Positions 10,974-21,139 of a DNA stretch of 64,000 bases are shown here, piece by piece. The DNA lies in the NCBI GenBank assembly GCA_025667525.1, contig CM046875.1, positions 119,588,340 through 119,652,339 on the forward strand, given 5' to 3'. The position numbers were made by a program, and so were the translations under genes. Under the pieces are notes generated by a model. The model did not search any database and was not told the DNA's origin. It saw nothing but the letters and a program-made list of their open reading frames with translations. Source of the DNA: Glebionis coronaria (taxonomy: Eukaryota > Streptophyta > Magnoliopsida > Asterales > Asteraceae). Numbering within the stretch: the stretch's first letter is position 1; every line of letters starts with the position of its first letter.

Positions 10974-12458
10974 TTTCTTTCCTTTATTGAGTCTTTTTCT
11001 TTCCTTTGAGTCTTGTATCACTTTGAGTCCTTGAGTCTCCTAAACTCTTCTTGAAAATCTTCACTTCTCCTTTTCAAAATCCTCAAAGTATCTTTCAAAA
11101 ATGGTTGAGAAATGTTTTGGCATTGTTAATTCAATCTAAAAACGTTTTTCATAGACTCTTGCTATTAATCTCGAGCTTACATAATTCATATGTATGATTC
11201 TCTCAAGCATAGCAAGAACAAGATAGAATCATGGAGGATCATTGTGTCATGACTTAAGGTCTTGTCTTACACACCTCCTACATCGATTTTTAAAATCTAT
11301 GTATTTTGGTCAATCTCTATTTGGTGAGTTAGTATGTGTTCTCTTTGTCTATCTTTGCTTTCAAGCATATCCCTATGTTAAGTTAGACTAGAAAAATAAG
11401 ATTTGCTGAAAAATCTTCCTTCACCACCAAAACTTAACCACTGTAGGCGGTTCCATATATGAACCGCGGTTCCTTATCAATAAGGAACCACCGGAAGCAA
11501 TAAGGAACCGCGGACAGTGCTTCCTTATTTTTCGGGTATTTCTAAAATTCCAAATTTGTTCCAACATTTTTGAGAATCTTTGCTTCAACCCTTTGACCAC
11601 CCCAAAAATACCTTGAGCCTTCCCTATTAAACCATAAGCATTTTTCCTTACTTCACATCCCAAAATGTCTTACTCTCGTAATGAAAGCCTTGATTCTCCT
11701 CCATTCTCCCCAATTGCTTTCAATCCTAATTCACCCAAGAACACTCTTAATCACATCTCTCCTACCAAGAATGTTGATTGTGGAACATCTTTTCTTCCAC
11801 TACCACCCTTTAGTGTTCTTCCTCCTTCTCATGATAATGTCATGCACCATGGGACATATTGTCATTGTTGTCAATATCAACATCTTGCTATGGCACACAT
11901 CTATGAGGAGTTGAGCTACATCAAGAGTCTCTTAATCAAACCTCCTCTTCACTTTGATTATGAGATCTCCACCAAGCCACCACCACCACATTCCGCCACT
12001 ACCTTGTCTTTCATATAAGCATTGGTTGCTTATCCTCAATACACCTTTTTCTTTTAAGCAAATCTTAGAATTCTAGATTAACTAGGATTAGATTTATGCT
12101 TTTGGCTTGTTTTCTATTTCATACATCATTGTATGACTCTTTTCTTATTTTTATATGACTTCACTTGGATCTTAGTCTTTGTGTTTTCTTCTCTTTTATT
12201 CTTTTAGTGTGACCTTTAGCTATGTCTTGTTGGTTGTTTCATTTGTTCAACTAACCCTTCTATGTAGCTTGTCTCATATCTCGATTCCTCGGTGCCCCAA
12301 GCTAGGGGGAGTAAGCACCAAGGGGGAGTCTTTGCAAAGTCCGTCTCTTCAACACCGACTTGTGCAACCTTTTTGCTTCGACAAAGGGGGAGAAATGAAT
12401 AAACTCGTCTTCAAAAATATTGTGTTTTGTATGATTGAGTTTATATATTGTCGGAATC
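10974..12458 (+). other. Spacer between copia pol and 3' LTR
   Basis: About 1.5 kb of T-rich sequence. It contains one small ORF (11665-12018) and a block of ggttcc/ataaggaacc inverted words (11448-11525). Its position corresponds to the extra-ORF region of SIRE-like elements, but no envelope-type features are visible. Confidence 0.6.
11665..12018 (+). CDS. Small uncharacterised ORF of the copia element (117 aa)
   Basis: I do not recognise this protein. It begins MSYSRNES, is rich in Ser and Pro, and has a compact Cys/His cluster (HGTYCHCCQYQHLA, about residues 65-78) followed by a short helical stretch AHIYEELSYIKSLL. It lies between pol and the 3' LTR, where SIRE-type elements carry extra ORFs. 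It has no signal peptide or obvious membrane segment. It could be the remnant of a larger ORF or a chance reading. The Cys/His cluster is the only hint of function. Confidence 0.35.
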   Translation: MSYSRNESLDSPPFSPIAFNPNSPKNTLNHISPTKNVDCGTSFLPLPPFSVLPPSHDNVMHHGTYCHCCQYQHLAMAHIYEELSYIKSLLIKPPLHFDYEISTKPPPPHSATTLSFI

Positions 12459-12472
12459 AAAAAGGGGGAGAT
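12459..12472 (+). promoter_or_regulatory. Polypurine tract of the copia element
   Basis: aaaaagggggagat lies directly before the LTR start TGTTAATG at 12473, the expected position of the plus-strand primer. Confidence 0.8.
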
Positions 12473-13702
12473 TGTTAATGCAATAATGCCTAAAAACGTT
12501 ACTTGCATTTTTTTGGTCTCGCTTAGTTTTGATTACGACAATATGTAAAAACAAGCATTTACAAAAACAACGAAAAACGAATTCTTGAGTTCAAGTATTT
12601 TTCATTTTACCCATTTTCACTTAAGGTATGAATAAACAAGTACTAACCTTAATCAAGTGATCAAGTGATTTAATCTTTTCTTAAAACTCACTTTTTATTA
12701 AGTGTGACAAGTTTTTAATTAAACTTTCTTTTTAAGAAAATGTTTTATTAAATTAAATATTTGAAAATTTGAAAATGGCATATTCCCTTTTGATTTGGAA
12801 TATCCTTTTTGGATATTTTTATAACCAGATATGACCTCCACCACTAAAGGACAAAAAGGGAGCGGAGTCTAGCCCGGTGGTTCCTTAGCGCCTAGGCGGT
12901 TCCTTATCGATAAGGTATCGCAGGCTAAGATAAGGAACCGCGGGCAGATATAGCCGTTGGCCCTTTGTCCTATAAATAGTGGACCTTTCTCAGATTTTCA
13001 ATTCACCTCTTTTGCACACAGATTTCCAGATTCAAACATACTTCTTAAATCACTCAATTCCTTGATTATTTGATTGATTACTACTTTTTTAGAAGTGAAT
13101 CTATCTCCACCATCCCTTCCTCTTCAAGTGCAAAGAGAAGAACACTATCATTGTGAAGTGTTGAGTCCACCACCAAAGATCTTTTGAAGATCAAATCTTA
13201 TACATTCGTTGTTGTGTAATAGTTGTGAAGATCTAAGTACTTGTGTCTATATGGAAGTTGTGTATGTACTAAGTATAGTTGTGTAGATTGGTCCTAGCTA
13301 CGATTAGGGCTCGACTTTTAGCTTAGGGTCGAAAATTGGTTAAGCGACGCGTACAGTTTTCTCCACCATAAGGAGCTTATTGTGTAGTGAACTCTCGAGT
13401 AAGGAGTACTCGAGGAGTGGAGTAGGAACGAGGAGTGAGCTTCGTTGCCGAACCACTATAAATCCTTGGTGTTTGGTTTGATCTTTCTTTACCCTTAACT
13501 CTTTACATTCTTTATTCTTTGTGCATATATATTAGTTAGTATTAGTTTAAATTACACTATCATTGTTCATATTGTGCATAAGAAGATTTCACTTATTTCC
13601 TTAAGTCTAAGTTTTTGAGAAAAAGATTTTTTGTAAACCATCATTTAACAAGTAAGTATAAGAAACTATTCAAACCCCCCCCCCCCCCTTCTAGTTTCTA
13701 CA
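12473..13702 (+). repeat. copia 3' LTR (1230 bp)
   Basis: It starts TGTTAATG and ends TTTCTACA. A TATA-like cctataaatag lies at about 12970. Upstream of it is a block of ggttcctta inverted words (12876-12946). A C-rich run (about 13675-13688) lies just before the end. A diverged relative in reverse orientation is at 62236-63469, sharing the block, the promoter region, the gccgaaccactataaatc tract and the C-rich end. Confidence 0.85.
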
Positions 13703-16219
13703 GTCCTCATCTTCTTGTCACAATAAATATCGAATCCAGGAGTAGCCTTGATGATAGCCAATTGTTCTTCGACAGGCCTCCACACCTTAATCCCTTCGGA
13801 CCAGCCAGCTTCAATAGCTTTATTGAAGCAATCAGTTATGTTCTTTTTATGCTCATGGCTATTGAGAAGCTTGTAAACGCCTGCAGGAAGCAAGGTCCGA
13901 ACAGAGTTGTATCGGCTCATCTCAGAAGTATTATACTTGCTCTGAAGTTCAACCTTTTCGGCCTTGAGAACCTTAACCTCCTCGGCTTGCCTTTCCTTAT
14001 CGGCACGAAGAACATGAAGAGTTTCTTCAAGATCAGCAATTCGGGCATCACGGCCTTTAAGTCTCTCAGATAAATCCCACTTCTCACTCACAACGGCAGC
14101 AAGCTCGGTGTCCTTAGAGGAACAAACCTTTTCGGCATTTTGAAGCTGAGAAGAGAGTTTGGAATTAGCCTAAATCTGTTCTGACAACTTGACATCCGAA
14201 GCCTGAAGGAGTGCTTTGTATTCTTCACATTTATCCAAGAGATTGCCCTGGTCTTTGGACTCTTCCTCCAACCTACGAAGAGAGTCGACCATGCCCATTG
14301 TACTCCGGGAAAGTTGATACCAACTTCGGCTAAGGGCAAGGGAAGGAGGATAGGAGCTCAACTCTCGTTGCACAACCGGAGGAATAAGATGCATCATCAG
14401 ATCTCGACACTCAGCAGGGGTATCCACTCGGCTGGCAACACCAATGCTCCAGATTGGAGCATACCTAGCACTTGGACCAGTTGCCTCTTCCTCAACAGTG
14501 AATACGCCTGTTTCGGAAAAGTGGATACAAAATTTTAAGGTTAAAGCAGATGACACGATGCACATGCATAAAATAAAAGGGAAATTCGGGGAGAAAGGAA
14601 CTTACGATTAGAATGATGATGATCTGAATCCATAACCCCTTTGCCATCCCTATGTTGAGTAGGCTCCTCAACATCATCAGAAAAGACACCCTTAGAGCTC
14701 GATCCATCCAGATATGAGTTGCCAAGAGGTGAAAACTTTGGAGGGGGGCGTTCTCCTTAGAAGGCTCCGAAATAGTATCCTTACCACCCCCTCTGGACGC
14801 CGACTCATGCGTCTTTTCCAAACCATTACCAACAGGTCCGGAAGAATCATCTTCTACATTAACATTTAGGTTGACATACCTAAGAGGCGTAGGACTGATA
14901 ACATTATCTTCATCAAGGATCTCATCTTCATGACCACCTATACCCTAATCTGCATCTACCCGTCTCTTCTTGGCCGAACCACCAGAAGTTGCAGCTTTCT
15001 CAGTCATACGCTTCATGCTCCGGTGAAGGTCGCTGACAGCCTTGCTAGTTTTGGTAGAAGCTCCGGAATAACCATCCTTTTCGGGAGCCTTTTTCTTTCC
15101 CTTCGGCTTCTCCACCGGCTCCCCACCCTCTTCTTTCCTTTTCTTCTCCACCGCAGCACGAAGAGCAGCAAGCCTTTTCTTTTCACGAGTGGCTTTGACA
15201 GCTTCACTTTCATTCATTGCAATTATTTGCTCAGCAGTAGGAGCACTCAAACGCTCTCCGGCAGCTAGTACACCAGCAACGTGAGGAGCGATCCGGTTGG
15301 CATCAGTTAAACGATCACCCCTAGCGATCTTGCCTGGAGCAGTTACGGGAAACCTAAGGTACTCAGACATGGTGACAACTGCAAGAAGGGAAAGGAAACA
15401 CAACAAAAGCAATACAGACTTACAACCATGAAAAGAAAAGGCAAGATAAAAAAAGAGAGAGAAAATAAAAACAAGGGTAATACCATTCCCTTCCGGATCC
15501 AAAAAACGAGGCAAAAATTTTGGACACTCCTAAGTTAATGACACACCAGCCATATACAACACCCCTTCCGGAATGGCAGCCAAGTCTATAACATGCTCCT
15601 CAAGAAGAAGAGCATCCGATTCATTAAAGCCATCCCGAGGAATATAATCATTTAAGTCCGAATCAACGTGTCTCCACGACATAAATTTTGGAATCGCTCG
15701 ACGATCTATGACAAAAAATTCCCACTTCCAATTTTTCAAGCAAGTAAGTGTGTCATGAAAAATCTGCTTACGTGAACCTTTTCCAGATCTCTTTTCAAAG
15801 GAAAACCAATGACCTTGTTTGCTAAGCCTATAATAAAGACGAAACAGGGGTACATTGGGTTCAATAGAGAGGCTTCGGCAATAAACTTCAAAGGTAATGA
15901 CGCGATTCAACCCTAACGGTACTAGTTTGGAGATATGAACGGCGAAGTTTTTCAAAACGGCCAAAAGGAAGGTGGAGAAGAGGACTCGTAGTCCGGATAG
16001 CTTAAAAAACTGCTCATACAAACCTATACGATTTGAAGGGAGACGATCCATAGTCATGCCCTCCGGAGCAGCTTGGGGGTTAAAGCTTTCCGGAATATGA
16101 TATGTCTTCACTAGATGTTTAACATAGGCATCGTTGAGATTAGAAGTATACTTAGGCATGTCGAACTTGGGAGCGTAGCGGGTCGAACCGGAAGGCCCAG
16201 GAAGATCTTCGTTTGTCAT
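13703..16219 (-). pseudogene. Antisense gene with putative gypsy-type transposase domain, decayed
   Basis: The likely start is MTNEDLPGPSG at 16219. Exon 1 (to about 15480) carries the domain that Pfam names putative gypsy-type transposon (Transposase_28), with HIPESFNPQAAPEG, ISKLVPLGLNRVITFEVYCR and WKWEFFVIDR. It has an in-frame TAG at about 15530, then continues CPKFLPRFLDPEGN to a GT donor near 15480. Exon 2 starts near 15385 (VVTMSEYLRFP) and is Lys-rich; it has a TAG near 14945 and a one-base frameshift near 14745. The last exon (from about 14517) is a coiled coil with a stop near 14170. It then runs through LLPAGVYKLLNSHEHK, until the copia LTR cuts it at 13703. The product's function is unknown; the domain is named from sequence only. 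Confidence 0.68.
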
Positions 16220-16609
16220 AACGTTTAAAGGAAGGATCCGTAAAGGTAACCAGGAAAGAAAGAGAAGATACCTGAGGAGAAGAGAAATCCGGATTGGTAG
16301 AGAGAAGAAATATTTGTGAGAGAAATGAAAAACACACACATATAAGTGACGAATGGGTAGGTATTTATAGGCTCAGTAAAAACATGGGAGAGCGTAAAAG
16401 GTACAGTAAAAAGACACGTGTCTTCAATCCAAGCAAGCTAAAGCCACGTGTCAAGCATCACAAGAAGATAGGGTAAAAGTGGTTGGGCCTTGATGGGCCT
16501 AAACCGAAATATGGGCTGGTAAAATAATTTGGCCCACCCTGATTGAGAGAAAAAGGGAGTTTAAGTATTGATTCGACTAAACAGTTCCGAACGAATTAGC
16601 CTAATTAAC
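16220..16609. other. Leader side of the antisense gene, no coding seen
   Basis: No ORF of note. On the minus strand a TATA-like gcctataaataccta (about 16359-16373) lies roughly 150 bp upstream of the proposed start at 16219, a plausible promoter for the antisense gene. Confidence 0.45.
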
Positions 16610-16621
16610 ACTTGGGGGACT
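16610..16621 (+). promoter_or_regulatory. Polypurine tract of the Tat-like element
   Basis: acttgggggact lies against the LTR start TGTTCGTG at 16622. No primer site fits the opposite orientation, so the LTR is a 3' LTR on the plus strand. Confidence 0.7.
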
Positions 16622-17071
16622 TGTTCGTGTATGTGTCCGGAACACATGACCCGATCCGGAACATGACTGAAGGGTCCGAAACGCACGAACTCTTCTAGAA
16701 GGAATCAGCTCTAGTCAACGGAGAAGTCAACAGACACACTTCCTATAAAATAGGGAGTGTGTCCCCAATCAGGCCAATCAAGGCCCATCACCATTCCCGG
16801 CCTTTTAGGGATTTGACTAGTATAAATACCTCATTTGGGTCCAAAGTTTAGGTTAACTCTTTTACCCTTATTATTTTACTTATATTATTATATTCTTATA
16901 TTCCCCTTCGGATCTTTATCCTTTACTTACTCTCACGCCTGAGCTTGGTCTGGGTTCTCACACCCGGACGAGGCTAACACGTTACTTTGGTTTCAGGTAG
17001 TCCGAAGCATACATCACTCCAGGTCCGAACCGGTCTCACCATTCAGACCCTTGCAAGAAATTGCACGAACA
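16622..17071 (+). repeat. Tat-like 3' LTR (450 bp)
   Basis: It starts TGTTCGTG and ends CACGAACA, a perfect 8-bp inverted repeat. It contains TATA-like cctataaaatag (about 16742) and tataaatacc (about 16821), and several tccgga/gtccgaa words. Confidence 0.78.
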
Positions 17072-17617
17072 AGTCTGATATCCTTCATGAGTCTCTTTAT
17101 ACGGATCATATTGAATGATAGTTTGATTGTAACTTGAAGGGATGCAATGATTTAGCTAATGCATCCATTTTGTATAGCGTAATTGAGGTACAAGGCAAAA
17201 TATTAATCCACGGGAATAGCTAATGTCTTGATTGGGATTAAATGACAATATATTTAGTTTACTTAAACCCAACATCATACTTGCAGAGACTAAAACATAT
17301 CGCAATGAGCAGTTGGAAGCCTTCAAAGTTCTGGTTTGATAGCGTAATGAGTGTCAACAAAATGTTTACAAGACCTTGCTGCACCGACATAAAATAAATG
17401 CACACAACAAACATTCAGATATAAAAAAAAAGTTTGACAAACCAATGGGATGACACCTGCTAATCCCAAAAAAAGTGAACAACAATGTTCTGAAGCCTAA
17501 AAGGTACTGTAATACTAATACTGTCTAGAGGTGAAGCTAAAGTCTTGGAGAGTTGTGAAGTGTTCATTCCACTAAGCATTAAACAAAACGGCCACGACCA
17601 TAATTAGTTTCCATCCG
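17072..17617. other. 3' flank of the F-box gene
   Basis: About 550 bp without coding potential between the retroelement end and the F-box stop codon. It probably contains the gene's 3' UTR on the minus strand; I see no clear poly(A) signal that I would commit to. Confidence 0.5.
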
Positions 17618-19094
17618 TCAAATAATGATTCTTGCCACCGGTGATTCACGTGGGAAACTTAAGAGAATTTGTAAAATCTGCAACTCTTCATCCTCATCAA
17701 ATGCTCTGTGGTCTAGGGTTATCTCCACCTTCTTTAGCGCAGGTGACTTAGCCAAGATAAGTTTCAAAAAATTTAACTCGTTCCCCCAGTCTTTAAAACC
17801 TTTAAAATGTACTTCATTCAAATGCTCCAGCCAAATATCTGAATAACTATCCACTGTAAAGGAGTATATTTCATCTTCCGTACACAATTCATCTTCCATG
17901 GAAGAGTCATCTTCATCGAGCTCTCTATTGTCAATCTACTAAAAAAGTTAGTATATTTGCATAAGAATAAAAACTAATATGACATAAGATGGATTTCTGT
18001 TAATACCTCAAGTTTCTCCAAGTTCGGGGAGTTTCTGATCAAAAGAACAAGAAAAGATAACCCGCACTTCTGAGAGAAAGGTATCTCGCGTGTATAGAAG
18101 TATTTGAGATTGCTTAACAAGGATGGAAAGTCTCGTGGAATTCTGTCATGAACAAAAGTCTTGAAGGACCAAAACAAAGGTTAGTAATAAGTCGACTCTT
18201 TTTCTCAATTTAAATCAGTTATATACCAAAATGTTACCTTCCAGAAAAAAAGAGTAAAAAATCAATTATATAACTTGTTGAAAAATTACCTCAAGGACGC
18301 TAAATGGAATAGACAGGCTTTCAATCGTTCGTAAAGACTCAAATAGGTTTATGATTGTAGTACTCTGATTTCTAAGGAGATATAAACCTTCAATTTCCTG
18401 CAGCAAACTTACAATAGTCACATAAGATACCAAAGCTTACAAGAATCAATATTCGATCTTAAAAAGAAATTACCAGGGTCACGTTCTTAAGCAACGGACA
18501 ACTTGATAGGAGATGTAGAAGTGTTTGTATAGAGATGTATACGCCATCAAGGGATAAGCTTCTAAGTCTACGAAATCCATTAAACGTGGGTTTATGGCTA
18601 AAAGAACAGCCACCAAGACACAGGTCGCTCAAGTGAGAAAATGACAAGAGTGAGTAGGGTAGCTTATATATCCCATATTGAAAGTCAATTTCAAATTTCT
18701 TGACAGCATGTTTCCTTGACAAATGAAATATTATTCGATCAATCTCAACACATGTGTGATTTTCAACACCAGCGTCATCTGGGATCAAGAAAAGCGCGAA
18801 CTCGTGTATTGGGCCGTCGTGCATCAGCACCACTTGGGATATAGCAGAAAAAAATCTCTTTCTCCTAAACATTATTTTGTGGATTCTTTGTCTATTACTT
18901 TGCTCCGCCACAGACGACTCAGCCACATCATATGATAATTGAAACTTTGTCTCCTCAAACACAAGTTTAGGAATTTTATTCCAACGATACCTCCATTCCC
19001 TAGATAAGATACTTGTCCTTGCAGCCTCTTGAATCGGTAGAAAACATAAGACCGTTTCTATTATGTTTGGAGGAAGGTTGCTAATCATATCCAT
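17618..19094 (-). CDS. F-box/LRR/FBD protein, four coding exons, intact (399 aa)
   Basis: Coding exons on the minus strand are 19094-18474, 18397-18290, 18159-18007 and 17935-17618, all with GT-AG introns and phase-0 junctions, giving 399 codons plus TGA. Residues 3-45 are an F-box (ISNLPPNIIETVLCFLP, ARTSILSREWRYRW), the part that binds the SKP1 adaptor of SCF ubiquitin ligases. The middle has LRR-like hydrophobic repeats (LSDLCLGGCSF, LRSLSLDGVYI, LLSSCPLLKNVTL), and the C-terminus is an FBD-type domain (LNEVHFKGFKDWGNELNFLKLILAKSPALKKVEI, split over positions 325-360). It resembles plant F-box/FBD/LRR proteins of the At1g13570 type; the substrate is unknown. The start follows an intron acceptor at 19113, so the 5' UTR is probably split. 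No stop or frameshift was found. Confidence 0.82.
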
Positions 19095-19336
19095 CCTGCA
19101 TATTCTTGTTGCCTGCAAATTATCTACTATGAAAACCTATCGTTCTATGGCAAATGAACTTTGTTTATCGTTTAATTTAGAAATTATATAATGTAACAAA
19201 TCTCCTCGGGAGTTACGATATTGAACATAAAGGTTGGCAATGAACAAACAGGCATAGACATATAAGTCATACTGTTTCATAAAACATATATGAAAGTACT
19301 ACAATTGTTAAATCTCAGATGTAAAATTAAAGGCCT

Positions 19337-19520
19337 AAAGGGTGTTTGGCATTGCTATTTTCTTTCTTTCTGCTTAACTTCTTATATGCTTATATTCAAG
19401 CAGATAAGCAGTGAAGAGTGGTCAGACAAAACACACTGTTTCTGCTTATATGGTTCTTTTGGGGGAAGATAACCAGTTTTTACTTTTTTTGGACCCACTT
19501 ATTCCAAAGTGCTTATTTGC
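19337..19520. mobile_element. hAT-like MITE remnant, one end only
   Basis: It starts agggtgtttggcattgc, a common hAT/MITE terminal type, and contains gcttatatgcttata and a matching inverse part. The opposite end is not found before the next element at 19524. Confidence 0.35.
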
Positions 19521-19523
19521 AGT

Positions 19524-19841
19524 GTTGTAAAACTTGGATTACAAGGCCCAGTAATCTGCATTACTCGCTACAAGGTCAGTGTTGGACGCAACTTGAGTCT
19601 TGAGCCGAACCAGCCAAAAAAGTCAGTTTGGTCAAAATTCGGTGTTAAGTGTTAACTCGGTCAAAACTCGTGTGAAGTATATACACCATTCATGTTAATG
19701 TTTCTAGGATCCTATGAACATGTTATACATATATAAATTTGCAAAATATATACTGTATATAGTATAAATACCAGTCACTTCCCGCCCAAGCCAATCACTA
19801 CCCGGCTACTGGCCAGAGTACCACCTAGCGAGTTTTACAAC
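19524..19841. mobile_element. MITE with 11-bp terminal inverted repeats
   Basis: It begins gttgtaaaact and ends agttttacaac (perfect inverse), 318 bp, no coding sequence. The inner sequence has gtcaaaattcggt/ggtcaaaactcg direct repeats. The superfamily is not assigned. Confidence 0.5.
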
Positions 19842-19850
19842 CAAACTTAA

Positions 19851-20220
19851 AGGGGTGTTTGTTTTGGCTTATATAATGTAAGCCCATTTCGGCTTATATA
19901 ACATAAGCTCCAATTTTGTGGCTTATTTGGAGACTTATGGGCTTATATAAGTTTATTATACCATGATAAACTTATATAAGCCCCTAAATCTCAAAGTAAA
20001 CCATAAAATTGAGGCTTATGTTATATAAGCCGAAAATAAGGCATATTTCGGCTTATATTTCATAAACCCCCGTTTTTTAATCTTAATTGGAGACTTTTGG
20101 GCTTATATAAGTTTACTATATCATATTAAACTTGCATAAGCTCGTAAGTCTCCAAATAAGCCACAAAATTGTAGCTTATGTTATATAAGCCGAAATGGGC
20201 TTATATAACAAACAGTCCCT
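19851..20220. mobile_element. Foldback MITE rich in ggcttatataa
   Basis: It starts aggggtgtttgtt and ends aacaaacagtccct. It is built from many ttatataagcc and ggcttatataa words in both orientations, so it can fold over most of its length. A related shorter stretch with the same words continues to about 20360. Confidence 0.55.
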
Positions 20221-20529
20221 ACGTGTGTGTTTTGTTTATAAACCCATAAATCTCAAAATAAGCCGAAATTTGGCTTATTTCTTAACTAATCTGCTTATAT
20301 AAACCCATAAATATCAAAATAAGCCAAAACATTTAGGCTTATGAAATATAAGCCGAAATCAAATAACATGAAACACCTTATTGAAACCAAAGTAACCCAA
20401 TTAATTTTTTAATCCCCAAATACAAGAAATAACATGAAACAGCTGAGTTTGGCTTGTTATATAATACTATGTAATAAAGTACATCATCATAGATAAAGGT
20501 AAAAATTATAATGAAAAAAAAAAAGATAC

Positions 20530-20697
20530 CTGGAATAAACGTGATATGATTTTGAGAAACAACTGGAGATGCAGAAAGGAATTGGCGGTTAGGTTTTTTT
20601 TCTTTTAGAAATGAATTTCCAGTCTCCTTTTCAAAGGAGCAAAATATTTGAGGGGGTGTTTTGTAGTTTTATGTTTTCTTATTTATAAGATCACGTG
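20530..20697 (-). promoter_or_regulatory. Candidate promoter and first noncoding exon of the F-box gene
   Basis: On the minus strand a G-box CACGTG (20692-20697) is followed by tataaata (20687-20680), then a stretch ending in the splice donor ccag|gtatc at 20530/20529. Spacing suggests a start near 20655. Prediction from motifs only. Confidence 0.35.
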
Positions 20698-21139
20698 CCC
20701 TTGTGTTATTTATGTGGGATATAATTTTGATAAAATTTTTTTTAAAATTGCTCAAAAAAAAAAACTTTTTAAAATTTTTTTATCAATGAGAAAAATCATA
20801 TGTATGATTTGCCATATAAATTATATGCAATTTTTTCAAACGTGATTGAAAAAATCAGAAATAATTTATCAAAAGCATATAAAGTTCCTTATATAGAAAG
20901 ATGACTTAACTTATTTCGCGATTGTATGTTTTGTTTACGTAACGATTCACGATTTGTAAAATATTTAATTTTAAAGAAAAAGTAAAAAATTAAGTCTTTT
21001 TATTTTAATAAATAAGATAAATGATTATAATTTATGTAAACTTTTTTTTATGTGTTCATTAGATATATATTAAATATGTATTCATCTCTATCATTTTTAT
21101 TTAAATTTTATTTGATTTAAGTTCATTTGGATTTCATAC
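20698..21139. other. AT-rich intergenic sequence
   Basis: Very AT-rich, with A/T runs; I see no gene or clear repeat in it. Confidence 0.5.

Larger units (their letters stand above)
1..13702 (+). mobile_element. SIRE-like Ty1/copia retrotransposon, 5' part outside window, split by an Athila-like element
   Basis: The pol reading runs from base 2, stops at the foreign element that begins at 243, and resumes at 8362, so the two parts are one element (1-242 plus 8362-13702). The order is pre-integrase, integrase core, reverse transcriptase and RNase H, which is Ty1/copia order. It is followed by about 1.5 kb with a small ORF, a purine tract (12459-12472) and a 3' LTR (12473-13702). The long spacer between pol and LTR suggests a SIRE/Maximus-type element. 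Bases 13703-13707 (gtcct) would be the right target duplication; the left copy is outside the window. pol has a frameshift at about 9783. Confidence 0.88.
13703..17071 (+). mobile_element. 3' part of a Tat-like Ty3/gypsy element with antisense gene
   Basis: The right end is a 450-bp LTR with 8-bp inverted ends, preceded by a purine tract, so the element runs on the plus strand. The only coding sequence left is a minus-strand gene (16219 to 13703), antisense to the element. Extra antisense ORFs between pol and the 3' LTR are known in the Tat lineage of plant Ty3/gypsy elements. The left side is cut by the copia insertion ending at 13702, so gag-pol is outside the window. agtct (17072-17076) would be the right target duplication. 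Confidence 0.68.
19113..20529 (-). other. Probable 5' UTR intron of the F-box gene, filled with MITE-like repeats
   Basis: An acceptor (tttgcag, ending at 19113) sits 18 bp before the start codon. A matching donor (ccag|gtatc) is at 20529, after a candidate first exon. Between them are three inverted-repeat elements. The intron is inferred from splice signals only. Confidence 0.4.

Noticed and set aside
11421..11663. Minus-strand 80-residue ORF in the copia spacer
   Set aside because: It overlaps the inverted ggttcc words, has biased composition and no recognisable domain; a chance reading.
13675..13688. Poly-C run as an assembly error or telomere-like tract
   Set aside because: The related LTR at 62236 has a matching C-rich run at the same place, so it is part of the LTR end, although its exact length may be unreliable.
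14930..15268. Plus-strand ORF opposite the antisense gene
   Set aside because: Shadow of the Lys-rich exon on the other strand (Ser/Leu-rich reading), no independent support.
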